The notes under the pieces: generated by a model
Told to the model about the DNA's origin: nothing
The model's database searches: none
Seen by the model: only the letters and a program-made list of their open reading frames with translations
NCBI GenBank assembly: GCA_017553635.1
Contig: JAFZKN010000007.1
Location: 62,001 to 126,000 of the forward strand
Length of the DNA: 64,000 nucleotides
Reading direction: 5' to 3'
From: Treponema sp.
GTDB lineage: Bacteria > Spirochaetota > Spirochaetia > Treponematales > Treponemataceae
Made by a program: the position numbers and the translations under genes
Shown: positions 26,521 through 34,882 of the stretch, one piece after another
How positions within the stretch are numbered: the first letter of the stretch is position 1
Layout: each line of letters begins with the position of its first letter

Positions 26521-27471
26521 TTAAAGTTCGTTAATTGTTTCTGCAGTGTTAACGCTTGTGCATTCAAGTCCTTCTGCAATTTCTGATTTAATCCAGAGAC
26601 CGTTTAAAACTTTTCCTACACCGGTTTCAAGAACTTTCCATTCTTCACCGCTTGCTTTCATCATATCATATAAAACTTTTTCTTCACTAGTCCATAATAC
26701 AGGATTTGTAAGATGCAATACAGCGTTCTTTTTAATTTCTGTTCCACTTGTTGCCTGCTTTCCTGTAACATTGCTGAACAGAGGAATTACCGGGTCGTTA
26801 AATGTAACATCTGCAATTGCTTTTTCAAATTCATCTGCTGCCCTCTGCATTAAAGGACAGTGGAAAGGTCCTGCAACAGCAAGACGAAGTGCACGGCGAG
26901 CACCTGCTTCCTTGCAGAGATTTTCTGCCTGAGTAAGTCCGTCAAAAGTTCCGCTCATAACAGTCTGTTTTGGGCTGTTCATGTTTGCAGCATAAACATT
27001 GTCACACTTAGAAGCAATTTCCTTTACCTGATCCTGTGTAAGTCCGATTACAGCAGACATACCAGGTGCATGACCTTCGTTTTCCTTTGCAATCTGTTCA
27101 CATACAGCCTGCATGATTGAACCGCGTTTTGCAACAACTTTAATTACATCTTCAAAGCTCAAAACGCCGGCTGCATATAAAGCAGGAAATTCTCCGAGAG
27201 AAAATCCCATAGCGGCATCTGCTTTTATTCCCTTTGACTCAAGAGCTTTCATTACAGCAATACTTGAAGCTGTAATTGCCATCTGACTGTTGTCACTGCG
27301 GCTCAATTCAGCAGCATCAGCTTCCCACATAAGTTTTTTAACATCCTTACCCCAGATTGCAGAAACTTCATCAAGAACCTTTGCGCTCTCAGGAAAAGCG
27401 TCACAAACATCTTTCATCATTCCGGGAACCTGAGCACCCTGTCCAGGAAACAAAAAAGCATATTTTGCCAT
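26521..27471 (-). CDS. fabD: Malonyl-CoA:ACP transacylase
   Basis: A 316-residue acyltransferase that loads malonate on acyl carrier protein. It has FLFPGQGAQVPGM, the nucleophile motif GFSLGEFPAL (the residue before the Ser is Phe; most FabD proteins have His there), KRGSIMQAVCE, and the catalytic His in VAGPFHCPLM. GAGG lies upstream of the ATG. It is the first gene of the fab operon; no acpP or fabF lies within this window. Confidence 0.93.
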   Translation of the reverse strand: MAKYAFLFPGQGAQVPGMMKDVCDAFPESAKVLDEVSAIWGKDVKKLMWEADAAELSRSDNSQMAITASSIAVMKALESKGIKADAAMGFSLGEFPALYAAGVLSFEDVIKVVAKRGSIMQAVCEQIAKENEGHAPGMSAVIGLTQDQVKEIASKCDNVYAANMNSPKQTVMSGTFDGLTQAENLCKEAGARRALRLAVAGPFHCPLMQRAADEFEKAIADVTFNDPVIPLFSNVTGKQATSGTEIKKNAVLHLTNPVLWTSEEKVLYDMMKASGEEWKVLETGVGKVLNGLWIKSEIAEGLECTSVNTAETINEL

Positions 27472-27671
27472 ATAATTACCTCTTTTTTACAGGCTGAATA
27501 AATCAACGCCCGTTTTCTATTTCTTTCAAAATGACATATTTTATAAATTTGTCAACATAATATTAACAGAAATATACTCTTTAGGCAAGTTGAATTCAGT
27601 TAGAATGGGTGTCATTTGGGAAAAAGGGAAGGTTTTGTCCAGGCACCACAATTGGATAAAAAATATAAAAA

Positions 27672-27722
27672 AGCCTGTCTGAAAACAGAGTTTGCTTTAA
27701 AGCTCACTTTCCCAGACAGGCT
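27672..27722 (-). terminator. Terminator after the 27750-28361 gene
   Basis: AGCCTGTCTG (27672-27681) pairs perfectly with CAGACAGGCT (27713-27722); the minus strand continues with a T-run (27671-27664). The 31-base loop is long for an intrinsic terminator. The rest of 27472-27671 holds no gene; it must contain the fabD promoter, but I could not place it with confidence. Confidence 0.75.
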
Positions 27723-27749
27723 CGTTTTGTAAAAATCTATTATTAAATA

Positions 27750-28361
27750 TTATTCAGCAACAGCGATAAAGTAATCGTAGCTAGCAGTAAATTTTCCGGA
27801 AGTCATATCCCATCCCGGTTCTTTTTTACTTGCTGGAGGAAGGTTCCACTGAACTTCAACGCCATTGTATCCATAAAGGTTCTGAGATTTCATATCAATC
27901 ATAAATCTCTTTGAACCGTCTTTATCAACAACTTTTCCGTTGTTTGCATTTGGTTTTCCCTGAGAGAAGTAGCATCCGCCGTCTTTTCCATCTTCAAAGT
28001 CAAGCTTAAGAATTTCGTTTCCTTTTGCATCTTTTACTACAACATTGTCAATGTAAATTACCAATGGTGTGCTTGATTTTTTTGTGTTTGACTTAATGCG
28101 GAACAAAGACATATTCTTATGTTTTCCACCCATACCGTCATAAGTAATTCCGTCTTTATTAATTGTAACTGAATAGTTATTCCATTCATTTGGAGTAAAT
28201 TTAAGACCTAATTCATCTGAACCTTTGCAATAAAAGCACTGATAATTAGAAGTATAAAAACCAACCTGAACCATCAAAGGCAATTCTCCAGCAGGTTCTG
28301 CTGCAAAGAAAGCAAATGCCAAAGCCATCAACATAGATAAAGATAAAAGAATTTTTTTCAT
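27750..28361 (-). CDS. Secreted protein, possibly carbohydrate-binding
   Basis: A 203-residue protein with a signal peptide (MKKILLSLSMLMALAFAFFA). The mature part is beta-rich and aromatic: NEWNNYSVTINKDGITYDGMGG, PLVIYIDNVVVKDAKGNEILKLDFEDGKDGG, YNGVEVQWNLPP. The IDNVVVKDAKGNEI...DFEDG segment resembles the jelly-roll carbohydrate-binding modules found in polysaccharide-degrading bacteria, but I cannot assign a family. Four Cys in the mature part may form disulfides. It is co-oriented with the polysaccharide deacetylase 59 bp upstream. Confidence 0.6.
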   Translation of the reverse strand: MKKILLSLSMLMALAFAFFAAEPAGELPLMVQVGFYTSNYQCFYCKGSDELGLKFTPNEWNNYSVTINKDGITYDGMGGKHKNMSLFRIKSNTKKSSTPLVIYIDNVVVKDAKGNEILKLDFEDGKDGGCYFSQGKPNANNGKVVDKDGSKRFMIDMKSQNLYGYNGVEVQWNLPPASKKEPGWDMTSGKFTASYDYFIAVAE

Positions 28362-28420
28362 TTTTTCCTCCTGAAAATCATATTCTTTTTATAATAAGTG
28401 GAATTTTATAAATTCCATTT

Positions 28421-29119
28421 TTACTGAACATAAGTCCACATCATCTCTTCATGAAGAACTGGTGTAACACCTTTTCTCTTAAAGAGTTCACCTACAGTTA
28501 CAAATTCGTAACCCTGTTTTTTTAGTTTTGGAATAAGAATATCCAATGCTTCTGGTGTAGGATGTGGATAAGGCTGAACGTCATGCATAAGAATAATTGC
28601 GCCGTCTTTTACACCTGCAAGTACATTATTTGCACGGTCCTTTGCATTTGTGTTACAACCCTGCCAGTCCATTGCAAGAACTCCCTGAATAAACGGCATG
28701 TCAACATACGCATAAAGTTCTTCACTTGTTGCAAGGTTAGGTGCTCTAAAGAACTTTGCTTCCTGTCCTGTATATTTTTTTATTGCAGCATTTGTTTTAG
28801 AAATGGATTCATTTACTTCTGCCTTAGTCATGTTGTTCATGCTATCCCATGCCCACGAGTGATTATTAATTTCACAACCCATATCTACCATTCGTTTTAG
28901 AGTCGGTGCAGTTTCATCTGTTATAAGCTGACCGATTACAAAAAATGATGCGACAACTCCGTGTTTTTCAAGTTTATCAAGAACAAGTTCTGTCATTTCA
29001 GAATTTGGACCGTCATCAAAACTGAGTGCTACGAGCTTGTCAGCAGGTTTATCTGCAGATACACAAGACGATAAGATTACCAAAGATGACATTAAAGCTA
29101 CTAAAAACCCCTTTTTCAT
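28421..29119 (-). CDS. Polysaccharide deacetylase (NodB/CE4) lipoprotein
   Basis: A 232-residue protein with the lipobox VILSSC near residue 19. The NodB fold is clear: motif 1 ALSFDDGPN (catalytic Asp and metal-binding Asp), motif 2 NHSWAWD (metal His; the usual HSxxH is shortened), motif 3 FFRAPN, and motif 5 IILMHDV. CE4 enzymes remove acetyl groups from chitin, peptidoglycan or xylan; in a rumen-type treponeme, plant xylan is plausible but unproven. The divergently transcribed sensor kinase starts 154 bp away and may control it. Confidence 0.85.
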   Translation of the reverse strand: MKKGFLVALMSSLVILSSCVSADKPADKLVALSFDDGPNSEMTELVLDKLEKHGVVASFFVIGQLITDETAPTLKRMVDMGCEINNHSWAWDSMNNMTKAEVNESISKTNAAIKKYTGQEAKFFRAPNLATSEELYAYVDMPFIQGVLAMDWQGCNTNAKDRANNVLAGVKDGAIILMHDVQPYPHPTPEALDILIPKLKKQGYEFVTVGELFKRKGVTPVLHEEMMWTYVQ

Positions 29120-29273
29120 TTCTTTTTTTCCTCCTTTTTTTTAACTCTTTCCGTTATTAAAATAATAACAACGATTTTTCCACCTCGAAATCGGTAATTA
29201 CCCCTAATTAACCATAGGGGAATTTCCCTATATGCATTTAAAAAACCTCTTTTTGTGATATAATGGAGAAGAT

Positions 29274-31364
29274 ATGTCTTATCGCGTTGGACTTCTATTA
29301 AAATACCTCGACGAAGAATACCAGGCTTCGGTTTTCAGAGGAGCAGTAAAAGAAGCAGAAAAAGCCGGAATTGAACTCATCTGCATACAGGGAGATATAT
29401 TTGATATCTCACCTTCACGCGCTTTTGAAACATCATTCATATCACCTCACTCGGCATTAAATTTTGACGGAATAATTTTCTTATCTTCAATTCTTCTGGA
29501 TAACTCAAAAGAGGATATAGAACGCGATCTTAAAAGTATTTTTAAATCAATTCCAATTGTTTCAATCGGTGTAAAGCTTGATAAAATTCCGTCAGTAATA
29601 TGCGAATCAAAAACTTCGGTAACAGAACTCCTTGACCACCTTATAAACGTTCATCATTACAAAAGGTTTTTATATCTGGGCGGACCTAAAGAAAATCACG
29701 ATAATAAACTCCGCGAAAACGAAATAAAAAAAATACTTACAAAAAAAAACAGACAGTCAGATGAATATTCCCTCATCATAAAAAACGGTATCTTATTCAG
29801 CGAATCAGATGGATTAAAACTCGCAGAAGATTACTGCTCAAAAAATCCTGAACGGAATATCGATGTAATAATAGCGGGAAGCGATGACATGGCTGTAGGA
29901 ATTTCCAAATACATCAACTCAATCGCTCCTGAAAGCTACAGAAACTGTCCTATAACCGGCTACGATAACATTCCGCTTGCAAAAACAGATCAAATGTCTC
30001 TTACAACAATTGACCAGCCTACAACAGAAATGGGTGCAGAAGCCGTAAAACTAATGAACAGTATTCTTAACAAAAAGAAAACTCTGTCCATTAAAAAAAT
30101 TCCGTCAAGATTAATAATCAGAAAATCATGTGGGTGTAAAAAATTTTCTAAGGATAAAAGTCTGGATAACAATATTCATCCGCTTCAGAGAGAACAGTTT
30201 TTACGCGATGTAAGTTATTATGGTCAGGAAATCAGCTGTGCATCTGATTTTAAAAACATTGATCAGCCTCTTACAGAGTTTCTTACAAACATTGCATGCA
30301 GGGATTTTGCACTTGTAATTTATGATTCGCCCGTAAAAAATATTCCAAAAAAAGCAAGAATACATCTTCATATAACAGATTTTATCACAGACCGGTCGAT
30401 TGATTCAGAAAAAAAAGAATCGATGAAAGAAATATTTACCCGCCTTCTTTCAAAGCCGGTAAATCCTAAAACACCACGCTGTCTTTATCATCTTCGTGTC
30501 GGACAAAAACGTTTAGGATTTATAATGTATACTGCAGACCAGAACTCCCCGATTTACTTAAGTATGGCGGGAATGTTCCTTTCACATGCAATCGACCGTA
30601 TATTTGAATTTAACCGTGAAAAAAACCGTGCAAGAGAATTAAAACTTGAAGTCGAAAACAGAACGGAGCAGTTAAAGAAAGAATCACAGAGAAGGCAGAA
30701 AGTTGAAGAAGAGATATTAAAGATAAGTGATCTTGAACGTCTGCGCTTTTCACTGGATCTTCACGATGATATATGTCAGAGACTTGCTGCAATGACAATG
30801 ATCTGCAAAAAAGATGCAGATACAAACTCTACATTAAAGATATTATTTGATATGGCAACAGAAACTCTTTCCAGAACAAGACAGTATGCTCACGATTCTT
30901 TTCCAGTAGAAATTGATGTTGCCGATATTAACGACGCTCTAAACTCTTTATGCAGGGAAGCTGATATGGCAGAAAACCAGAAGGTCACGTTCAATGCAAG
31001 TGGAGAGAGTGTAAAGCTTAATTCAAGGCAGAAAATAAATCTATTCAGAATTGCTCAGGAGGCTTTACATAATTCTGTAAAACACTCCGGTGCACAAAAC
31101 ATATCTTTATCACTTGATTATACTAAAAATAATGTTATCCTTACTGTAAAGGACAATGGTAAAGGTTACGATAAAAATAATTTAAAAGAGAGTTTTAAGG
31201 ACAACAGAAGGCCGCGTGGTCTAGGGATGCGCTCTATGGAATATCGTGCAAATCAAATTGACGGAACTTTTAAAATTACTTCAAAGAAAAATTTTGGAAC
31301 AACAATTGTTGTCACGATTCCTTTAAACACAACATCGGCAACCCACTCAGAAAAAGAGGATTAA
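29274..31364 (+). CDS. Soluble histidine kinase with LacI/PurR-type sensor domain
   Basis: A 696-residue protein without signal peptide or membrane helix. Residues ~1-285 form a LacI-type periplasmic-binding-like domain (RVGLLLKYLDEEYQASVFRGAVKEAEKAGIELICIQG, FDGIIFLSS, VDVIIAGSDDMAVGIS, PITGYDNIPLA, SRLIIRKSCGC) without the LacI DNA-binding head. A middle region (~300-440), a coiled coil (~445-485), a HisKA_3 domain with the phospho-His in SLDLHDDICQRLA, and an HATPase_c domain (EALHNSVKHSG, DNGKGY, GLGMRSM) follow. It probably senses a cytoplasmic sugar. TATAAT lies at 29259-29264 and GGAG before the ATG. The response regulator follows after 8 bp. Confidence 0.85.
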   Translation: MSYRVGLLLKYLDEEYQASVFRGAVKEAEKAGIELICIQGDIFDISPSRAFETSFISPHSALNFDGIIFLSSILLDNSKEDIERDLKSIFKSIPIVSIGVKLDKIPSVICESKTSVTELLDHLINVHHYKRFLYLGGPKENHDNKLRENEIKKILTKKNRQSDEYSLIIKNGILFSESDGLKLAEDYCSKNPERNIDVIIAGSDDMAVGISKYINSIAPESYRNCPITGYDNIPLAKTDQMSLTTIDQPTTEMGAEAVKLMNSILNKKKTLSIKKIPSRLIIRKSCGCKKFSKDKSLDNNIHPLQREQFLRDVSYYGQEISCASDFKNIDQPLTEFLTNIACRDFALVIYDSPVKNIPKKARIHLHITDFITDRSIDSEKKESMKEIFTRLLSKPVNPKTPRCLYHLRVGQKRLGFIMYTADQNSPIYLSMAGMFLSHAIDRIFEFNREKNRARELKLEVENRTEQLKKESQRRQKVEEEILKISDLERLRFSLDLHDDICQRLAAMTMICKKDADTNSTLKILFDMATETLSRTRQYAHDSFPVEIDVADINDALNSLCREADMAENQKVTFNASGESVKLNSRQKINLFRIAQEALHNSVKHSGAQNISLSLDYTKNNVILTVKDNGKGYDKNNLKESFKDNRRPRGLGMRSMEYRANQIDGTFKITSKKNFGTTIVVTIPLNTTSATHSEKED

Positions 31365-31372
31365 AAAATTAT

Positions 31373-32032
31373 ATGGGAAAACCTAAAATGACGCAGAAAA
31401 TTGTAATTATTGACGACCATACGATTTTTATTCAGGGACTTTCACTGTTAATTGAAAGCTGTAAAGATTTTTCTGTTACAGGCTCTGCAACAAATTTAAA
31501 TGACGGCGAAAAGCTCATCAAAGAACAGAAACCAGATCTGGCAATCGTAGACTTAAACCTTGGAGACGAAGACGGGCTGGAACTTATAAAAACAATTTCC
31601 GTAAAATATCCGGATACAAAAATCCTTATCCTTTCGATGATGCAGGAACGATATTACAGTGAGCGCTGTCTTGCAGCAGGTGCTAAAGGTTATGTAATGA
31701 AAGATGCTGCTGCAGATACTGTGATTAATGCAATAAAAACAGTCCTTTCAGGGAAAATCTATCTAAGCGAATCAGAACAAAAGAGATACATAGATTCACA
31801 CTTTACAGAGAATACAAAAAAACAGGATGCAAAAAGCCTTATGGATACTCTGTCAGACAGACAACTCCAGATAATGCGCCTTATCGGACAGGGTAATGGA
31901 ACTCTCGAAATTTCACAGATGCTTTCTATAAGCACAAAGACAGTCGATGCCCATAAAGAACAGTTAAAAAAGAAATTAAACTGTTCAACTTCCCAGGAGC
32001 TTTTACGTCTTGCCATATCATGGAATAAATAA
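31373..32032 (+). CDS. NarL/LuxR-family response regulator
   Basis: A 219-residue regulator. The receiver domain has IIDDHTIFIQGL, the phospho-acceptor Asp in AIVDLNLGDEDGLEL (~residue 61), ILSMM and GYVMKDA. The C-terminal LuxR-type helix-turn-helix (~155-215) reads LSDRQLQIMRLIGQGNGTLEISQMLSISTKTVDAHKEQLKKKL. It pairs with the upstream HisKA_3 kinase, the usual partnership. An in-frame ATG five codons in is possible; the first is preferred because of AGAGGA upstream. Confidence 0.92.
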   Translation: MGKPKMTQKIVIIDDHTIFIQGLSLLIESCKDFSVTGSATNLNDGEKLIKEQKPDLAIVDLNLGDEDGLELIKTISVKYPDTKILILSMMQERYYSERCLAAGAKGYVMKDAAADTVINAIKTVLSGKIYLSESEQKRYIDSHFTENTKKQDAKSLMDTLSDRQLQIMRLIGQGNGTLEISQMLSISTKTVDAHKEQLKKKLNCSTSQELLRLAISWNK

Positions 32033-32065
32033 AATCCCGGTATTAAATTAATAACACCGGGATTT
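32032..32065 (+). terminator. Hairpin after the response regulator gene
   Basis: AAATCCCGGT (32032-32041) pairs with ACCGGGATTT (32056-32065). The T-tail is short on the plus strand, and A-rich DNA on the other side gives a modest tail for the convergent symporter gene. Confidence 0.65.
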
Positions 32066-32097
32066 CATAAGTTCAATTTAAAGCTTGTTTTTAAAAT

Positions 32098-33662
32098 TTA
32101 TTTTTTTGAGAAGTTTTCTTTAATCAATGATCCTATATAGATAATCGCAATAACTACTACAGCCATTACAGCAAGTACGGTTGGAGCTGCCTGTGCGCCA
32201 AAGATATCGATGTATCCTGCAATAAATACAACAAGAATGATTAAAGGTGCAATAAATCTGAGATAGAATTTAATTGCAGCATTATTAGGGAATTTTATTC
32301 CCTTACCAGCGTCAGCTTCCTGAGTAAATCTATCCCAACCCCATCCATACAATCCGCGTACAAATTTTGTAGGAATCTTTTCATCTTCTTTAAGAATAAA
32401 GCCATCAAAAGAATAACCGTATCGCCATGTACAGAACAAAAGGAATATGAGTGAACCAAGTGGAAGAAGATTCTGACTTACGATAAAGTCTTCAAGTGCA
32501 TCAATAGAACCGATATGTGCTCCAAAGTGAACTTTAGACCATAAATTCATTCCGAGTGCTGCAGGAGTTGCAAGAATAATCATTGCAATAAAGTTAACGA
32601 TTACTGCCTTTTTTCTGCTCCATCCAAATTTATCCATCGGGAATGCAACAATGTTTTCAAATACTGCAACAACAGTAGAAAGAGCTGCAAATGACATAAA
32701 GAGGAAGAAGAATGCTCCTACTACGCGTCCTACAACAGGTCCCATCGAATTAAATACACCAGGAAGTGACATGAATGCAAGTCCTACACCAGAGTTTGCC
32801 TCTACACCAAATGCTGCGCAGGCAGGGAAAATGATTAATCCTGCACAGATTGCAACAAATGTATCAAGTCCGATAACACGAAGTGCTTCACCTGTAAGTG
32901 AATGCTTTTTATCGATGTACGAACCAAAGATTTCCATTGAACCGATTCCAAGAGAAAGTGTAAAGAATGCCTGACCCATAGCAGCATAAATTGTATCCCA
33001 AAGACCATGTTCACCGCTTACCAGAGCTTTAAAGTCAGGTTTAAGATAGAATGCATAACCTGCAGCTGCTCTAGGAATAAATGCTACATAAATTGCAAGA
33101 CCAATCATGATTACAAAGAGAGCCGACATCATTATTTTTGTAATGCGTTCAACACCCTTCTGGAGTCCAAGGAAGCATGCACCAAAACCATTACGATTAC
33201 AACAACCATCCAGATTAAAAGAGTTTTGTAATCACCGACAGTTTCGCGAACAAATACGTTTACGATTGCATCACCATCAAGTCCAACAAATTTTCCGCCA
33301 ATCATCTGGAAAAAATATTTAAGGAACCAGCCGGAAACTACTGTATAGAACATCATTAAAAGATAGTTACCGGCAACTGCAAAACCACTATACCGGTGCC
33401 ATTTTGTTCCTTCCGGTTCAAGTGTTTCAAAAGCAGCAGACATACTTTTTCGTGAGGCACGTCCTACAGCAAATTCACAAACCATTACAGGAAGCCCGAG
33501 AATTACAAGGAAAACAAGATAAATAAGAACAAAAGCTGCTCCACCGTATTTACCTGTGATATACGGAAAGCGCCATACGTTTCCCAAACCAATTGCACAA
33601 CCAGCAGACAAAAGTAAAAAGCCAAGACGGCTTCCTAAACTTTCACGATTCTGATTTTCCAT
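32098..33662 (-). pseudogene. Sodium:neurotransmitter-symporter-family transporter, split by a frameshift
   Basis: The N-terminal frame (33662-33132, 176 codons) has the NSS first-helix signature GFLLLSAGCAIGLGNVWRFPYITGKYGG. The C-terminal frame (from 33132) continues the family: MMSALFVIMIGLAIYVAF, FFTLSLGIGSMEIFGSYI. Reading the -1 frame from about 33178 gives CFLGLQKGVERITKIMMSALF, the expected NSS joint between helices 5 and 6. So one base is missing near 33177-33185 relative to an intact ~515-residue transporter. Either the gene is inactivated, or it is a sequencing error. No slippery heptamer is present to suggest programmed frameshifting. A good AGGAG precedes the ATG. Intact relatives import amino acids with sodium. 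Confidence 0.85.
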
Positions 33663-33758
33663 TTTACACTCCTATAAAATTCTGCTTCTTAAAGCAAGCA
33701 TGTTACTATCAATAATACACAGTAGAAAAAATAATGTCAAATTGATATTATTTAATTT

Positions 33759-34448
33759 ATGGAACAATACAAAAAAGATTTTATAGATTTTATGGTAAGC
33801 AGCAATGCTTTAAAATTTGGAAGTTTTACGTTAAAAAGCGGAAGACAGTCTCCTTTCTTTATGAATGCAGGTTCATACATCACAGGAAGCCAGCTTGAAC
33901 AGCTTGGAATTTATTATGCACATGCAATCCACGACAACTTCGGAGACGATTATGATGTTCTTTTCGGACCGGCTTATAAAGGAATTCCTTTGAGCGTTGC
34001 AACATCCATCGCATACTCAAAACTCTTTAACAAAGAAATAAAATACTCGGCAGATAGAAAAGAAGAAAAAGATCACGGTGCCGACAAAGGTTCTCTTTTA
34101 GGCTACAGCATTAAAGATGGCGACAGAGTTGTAATTATCGAAGATGTAACGACTTCCGGAAAATCAATAGAAGAAACATATCCTAAAATCAAAGCACAGG
34201 AAACAACTCCAGGTGGAATTAAAATTGTAGGAGAAATAGTTTCCTTAAACCGAATGGAAAAATCTGCAGATTCAGATAAATCTGCACTCGATTCCATAAC
34301 AGAAAAATATGGATTTCCGGCACGTGCAATCGTCAGCATGAAAGATGTGATTGAATATCTTTACAAACCGGACGGCTCAGGATTAATTACAAACGACATT
34401 AAAAAACAGATGGATGATTATTATGCCCAATGGGGGGCAATAATGTAA
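33759..34448 (+). CDS. pyrE: Orotate phosphoribosyltransferase
   Basis: A 229-residue enzyme of pyrimidine synthesis that converts orotate and PRPP to OMP. It has FGSFTLKSGRQSPFFMNAG, FGPAYKGIPL, YSADRKEEKDHG and the PRPP-binding loop VVIIEDVTTSGKSIEE. There is no ribosome binding site; a possible -10 TATTAT (33746-33751) lies seven bases upstream of the ATG, suggesting a leaderless message, though no good -35 box is seen. Confidence 0.93.
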   Translation: MEQYKKDFIDFMVSSNALKFGSFTLKSGRQSPFFMNAGSYITGSQLEQLGIYYAHAIHDNFGDDYDVLFGPAYKGIPLSVATSIAYSKLFNKEIKYSADRKEEKDHGADKGSLLGYSIKDGDRVVIIEDVTTSGKSIEETYPKIKAQETTPGGIKIVGEIVSLNRMEKSADSDKSALDSITEKYGFPARAIVSMKDVIEYLYKPDGSGLITNDIKKQMDDYYAQWGAIM

Positions 34449-34533
34449 ACCTGGTTTTAAAAATAATTTTGGACTTGTCCATTATTGTTCGAGTTTTTGT
34501 CATACAAAAACTCTCCTTCACTTCATACACAGT

Positions 34534-34580
34534 TTCTAAAAAAAAGACTGCCTCAATCGAAGCAGTCCTTTTTTTTAGAA
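34534..34580. terminator. Bidirectional terminator between pyrE and the acyl-CoA synthetase gene
   Basis: GACTGC (34546-34551) pairs with GCAGTC (34562-34567). The stem is extended by flanking A8 and T8 and by TTTCT/AGAAA at the outer ends. It can serve both converging genes. Confidence 0.85.
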
Positions 34581-34588
34581 ATAACTAA

Positions 34589-34882
34589 TTATTTCTTTAC
34601 AGCTTTTTTAGCTGGCTTTTTTACAGCTTTTTTTGCTGCTGGTTTTTTTGCAGTTTTTTTAGCTGCTGGCTTTTTTACAGCTTTTTTAGCTGTTGTCTTT
34701 TTTACAGCTTTTTTAGCTGGTTTTTTTACAGCTTTTTTTGCTGTTGTTTTTTTAGCCGGTTTTTTTACAGCTTTTTTTGCTGTTGTTTTTTTAGCTGGTT
34801 TTTTTACAGCTTTTTTAGCTGCCGGTTTTTTTGCTGCTTTCTTTGCAGCTGGTTTCTTTGCAGTTTTTTTAGTTTCTGCCAT
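34589..34882 (-). CDS. Histone H1/Hc1-like lysine-rich DNA-binding protein (nested start)
   Basis: A 97-residue, strongly basic protein if translation starts at the ATG at 34882. It begins MAETKKTAKKPAAKK and consists of KKAVKKPAKK and TTAKKAVKK repeats. Bacterial H1-like proteins of this composition coat and compact DNA. A strong ribosome site (AAGGGGG, 5-base gap) lies inside the 3' end of the acyl-CoA synthetase frame, with no stop codon between. The near-identical DNA repeats (about 34610-34830) make expansion, contraction and assembly errors likely. Confidence 0.65.
   Translation of the reverse strand: MAETKKTAKKPAAKKAAKKPAAKKAVKKPAKKTTAKKAVKKPAKKTTAKKAVKKPAKKAVKKTTAKKAVKKPAAKKTAKKPAAKKAVKKPAKKAVKK

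Noticed and set aside
28563..28571. A perfect TGTGGATAA DnaA box
   Set aside because: A single box inside the deacetylase coding region, near the chance expectation for this window.
33132..33190. Programmed -1 frameshifting in the symporter gene
   Set aside because: No X-XXY-YYZ slippery heptamer or downstream structure is seen at the joint; mutation or sequencing error is simpler.
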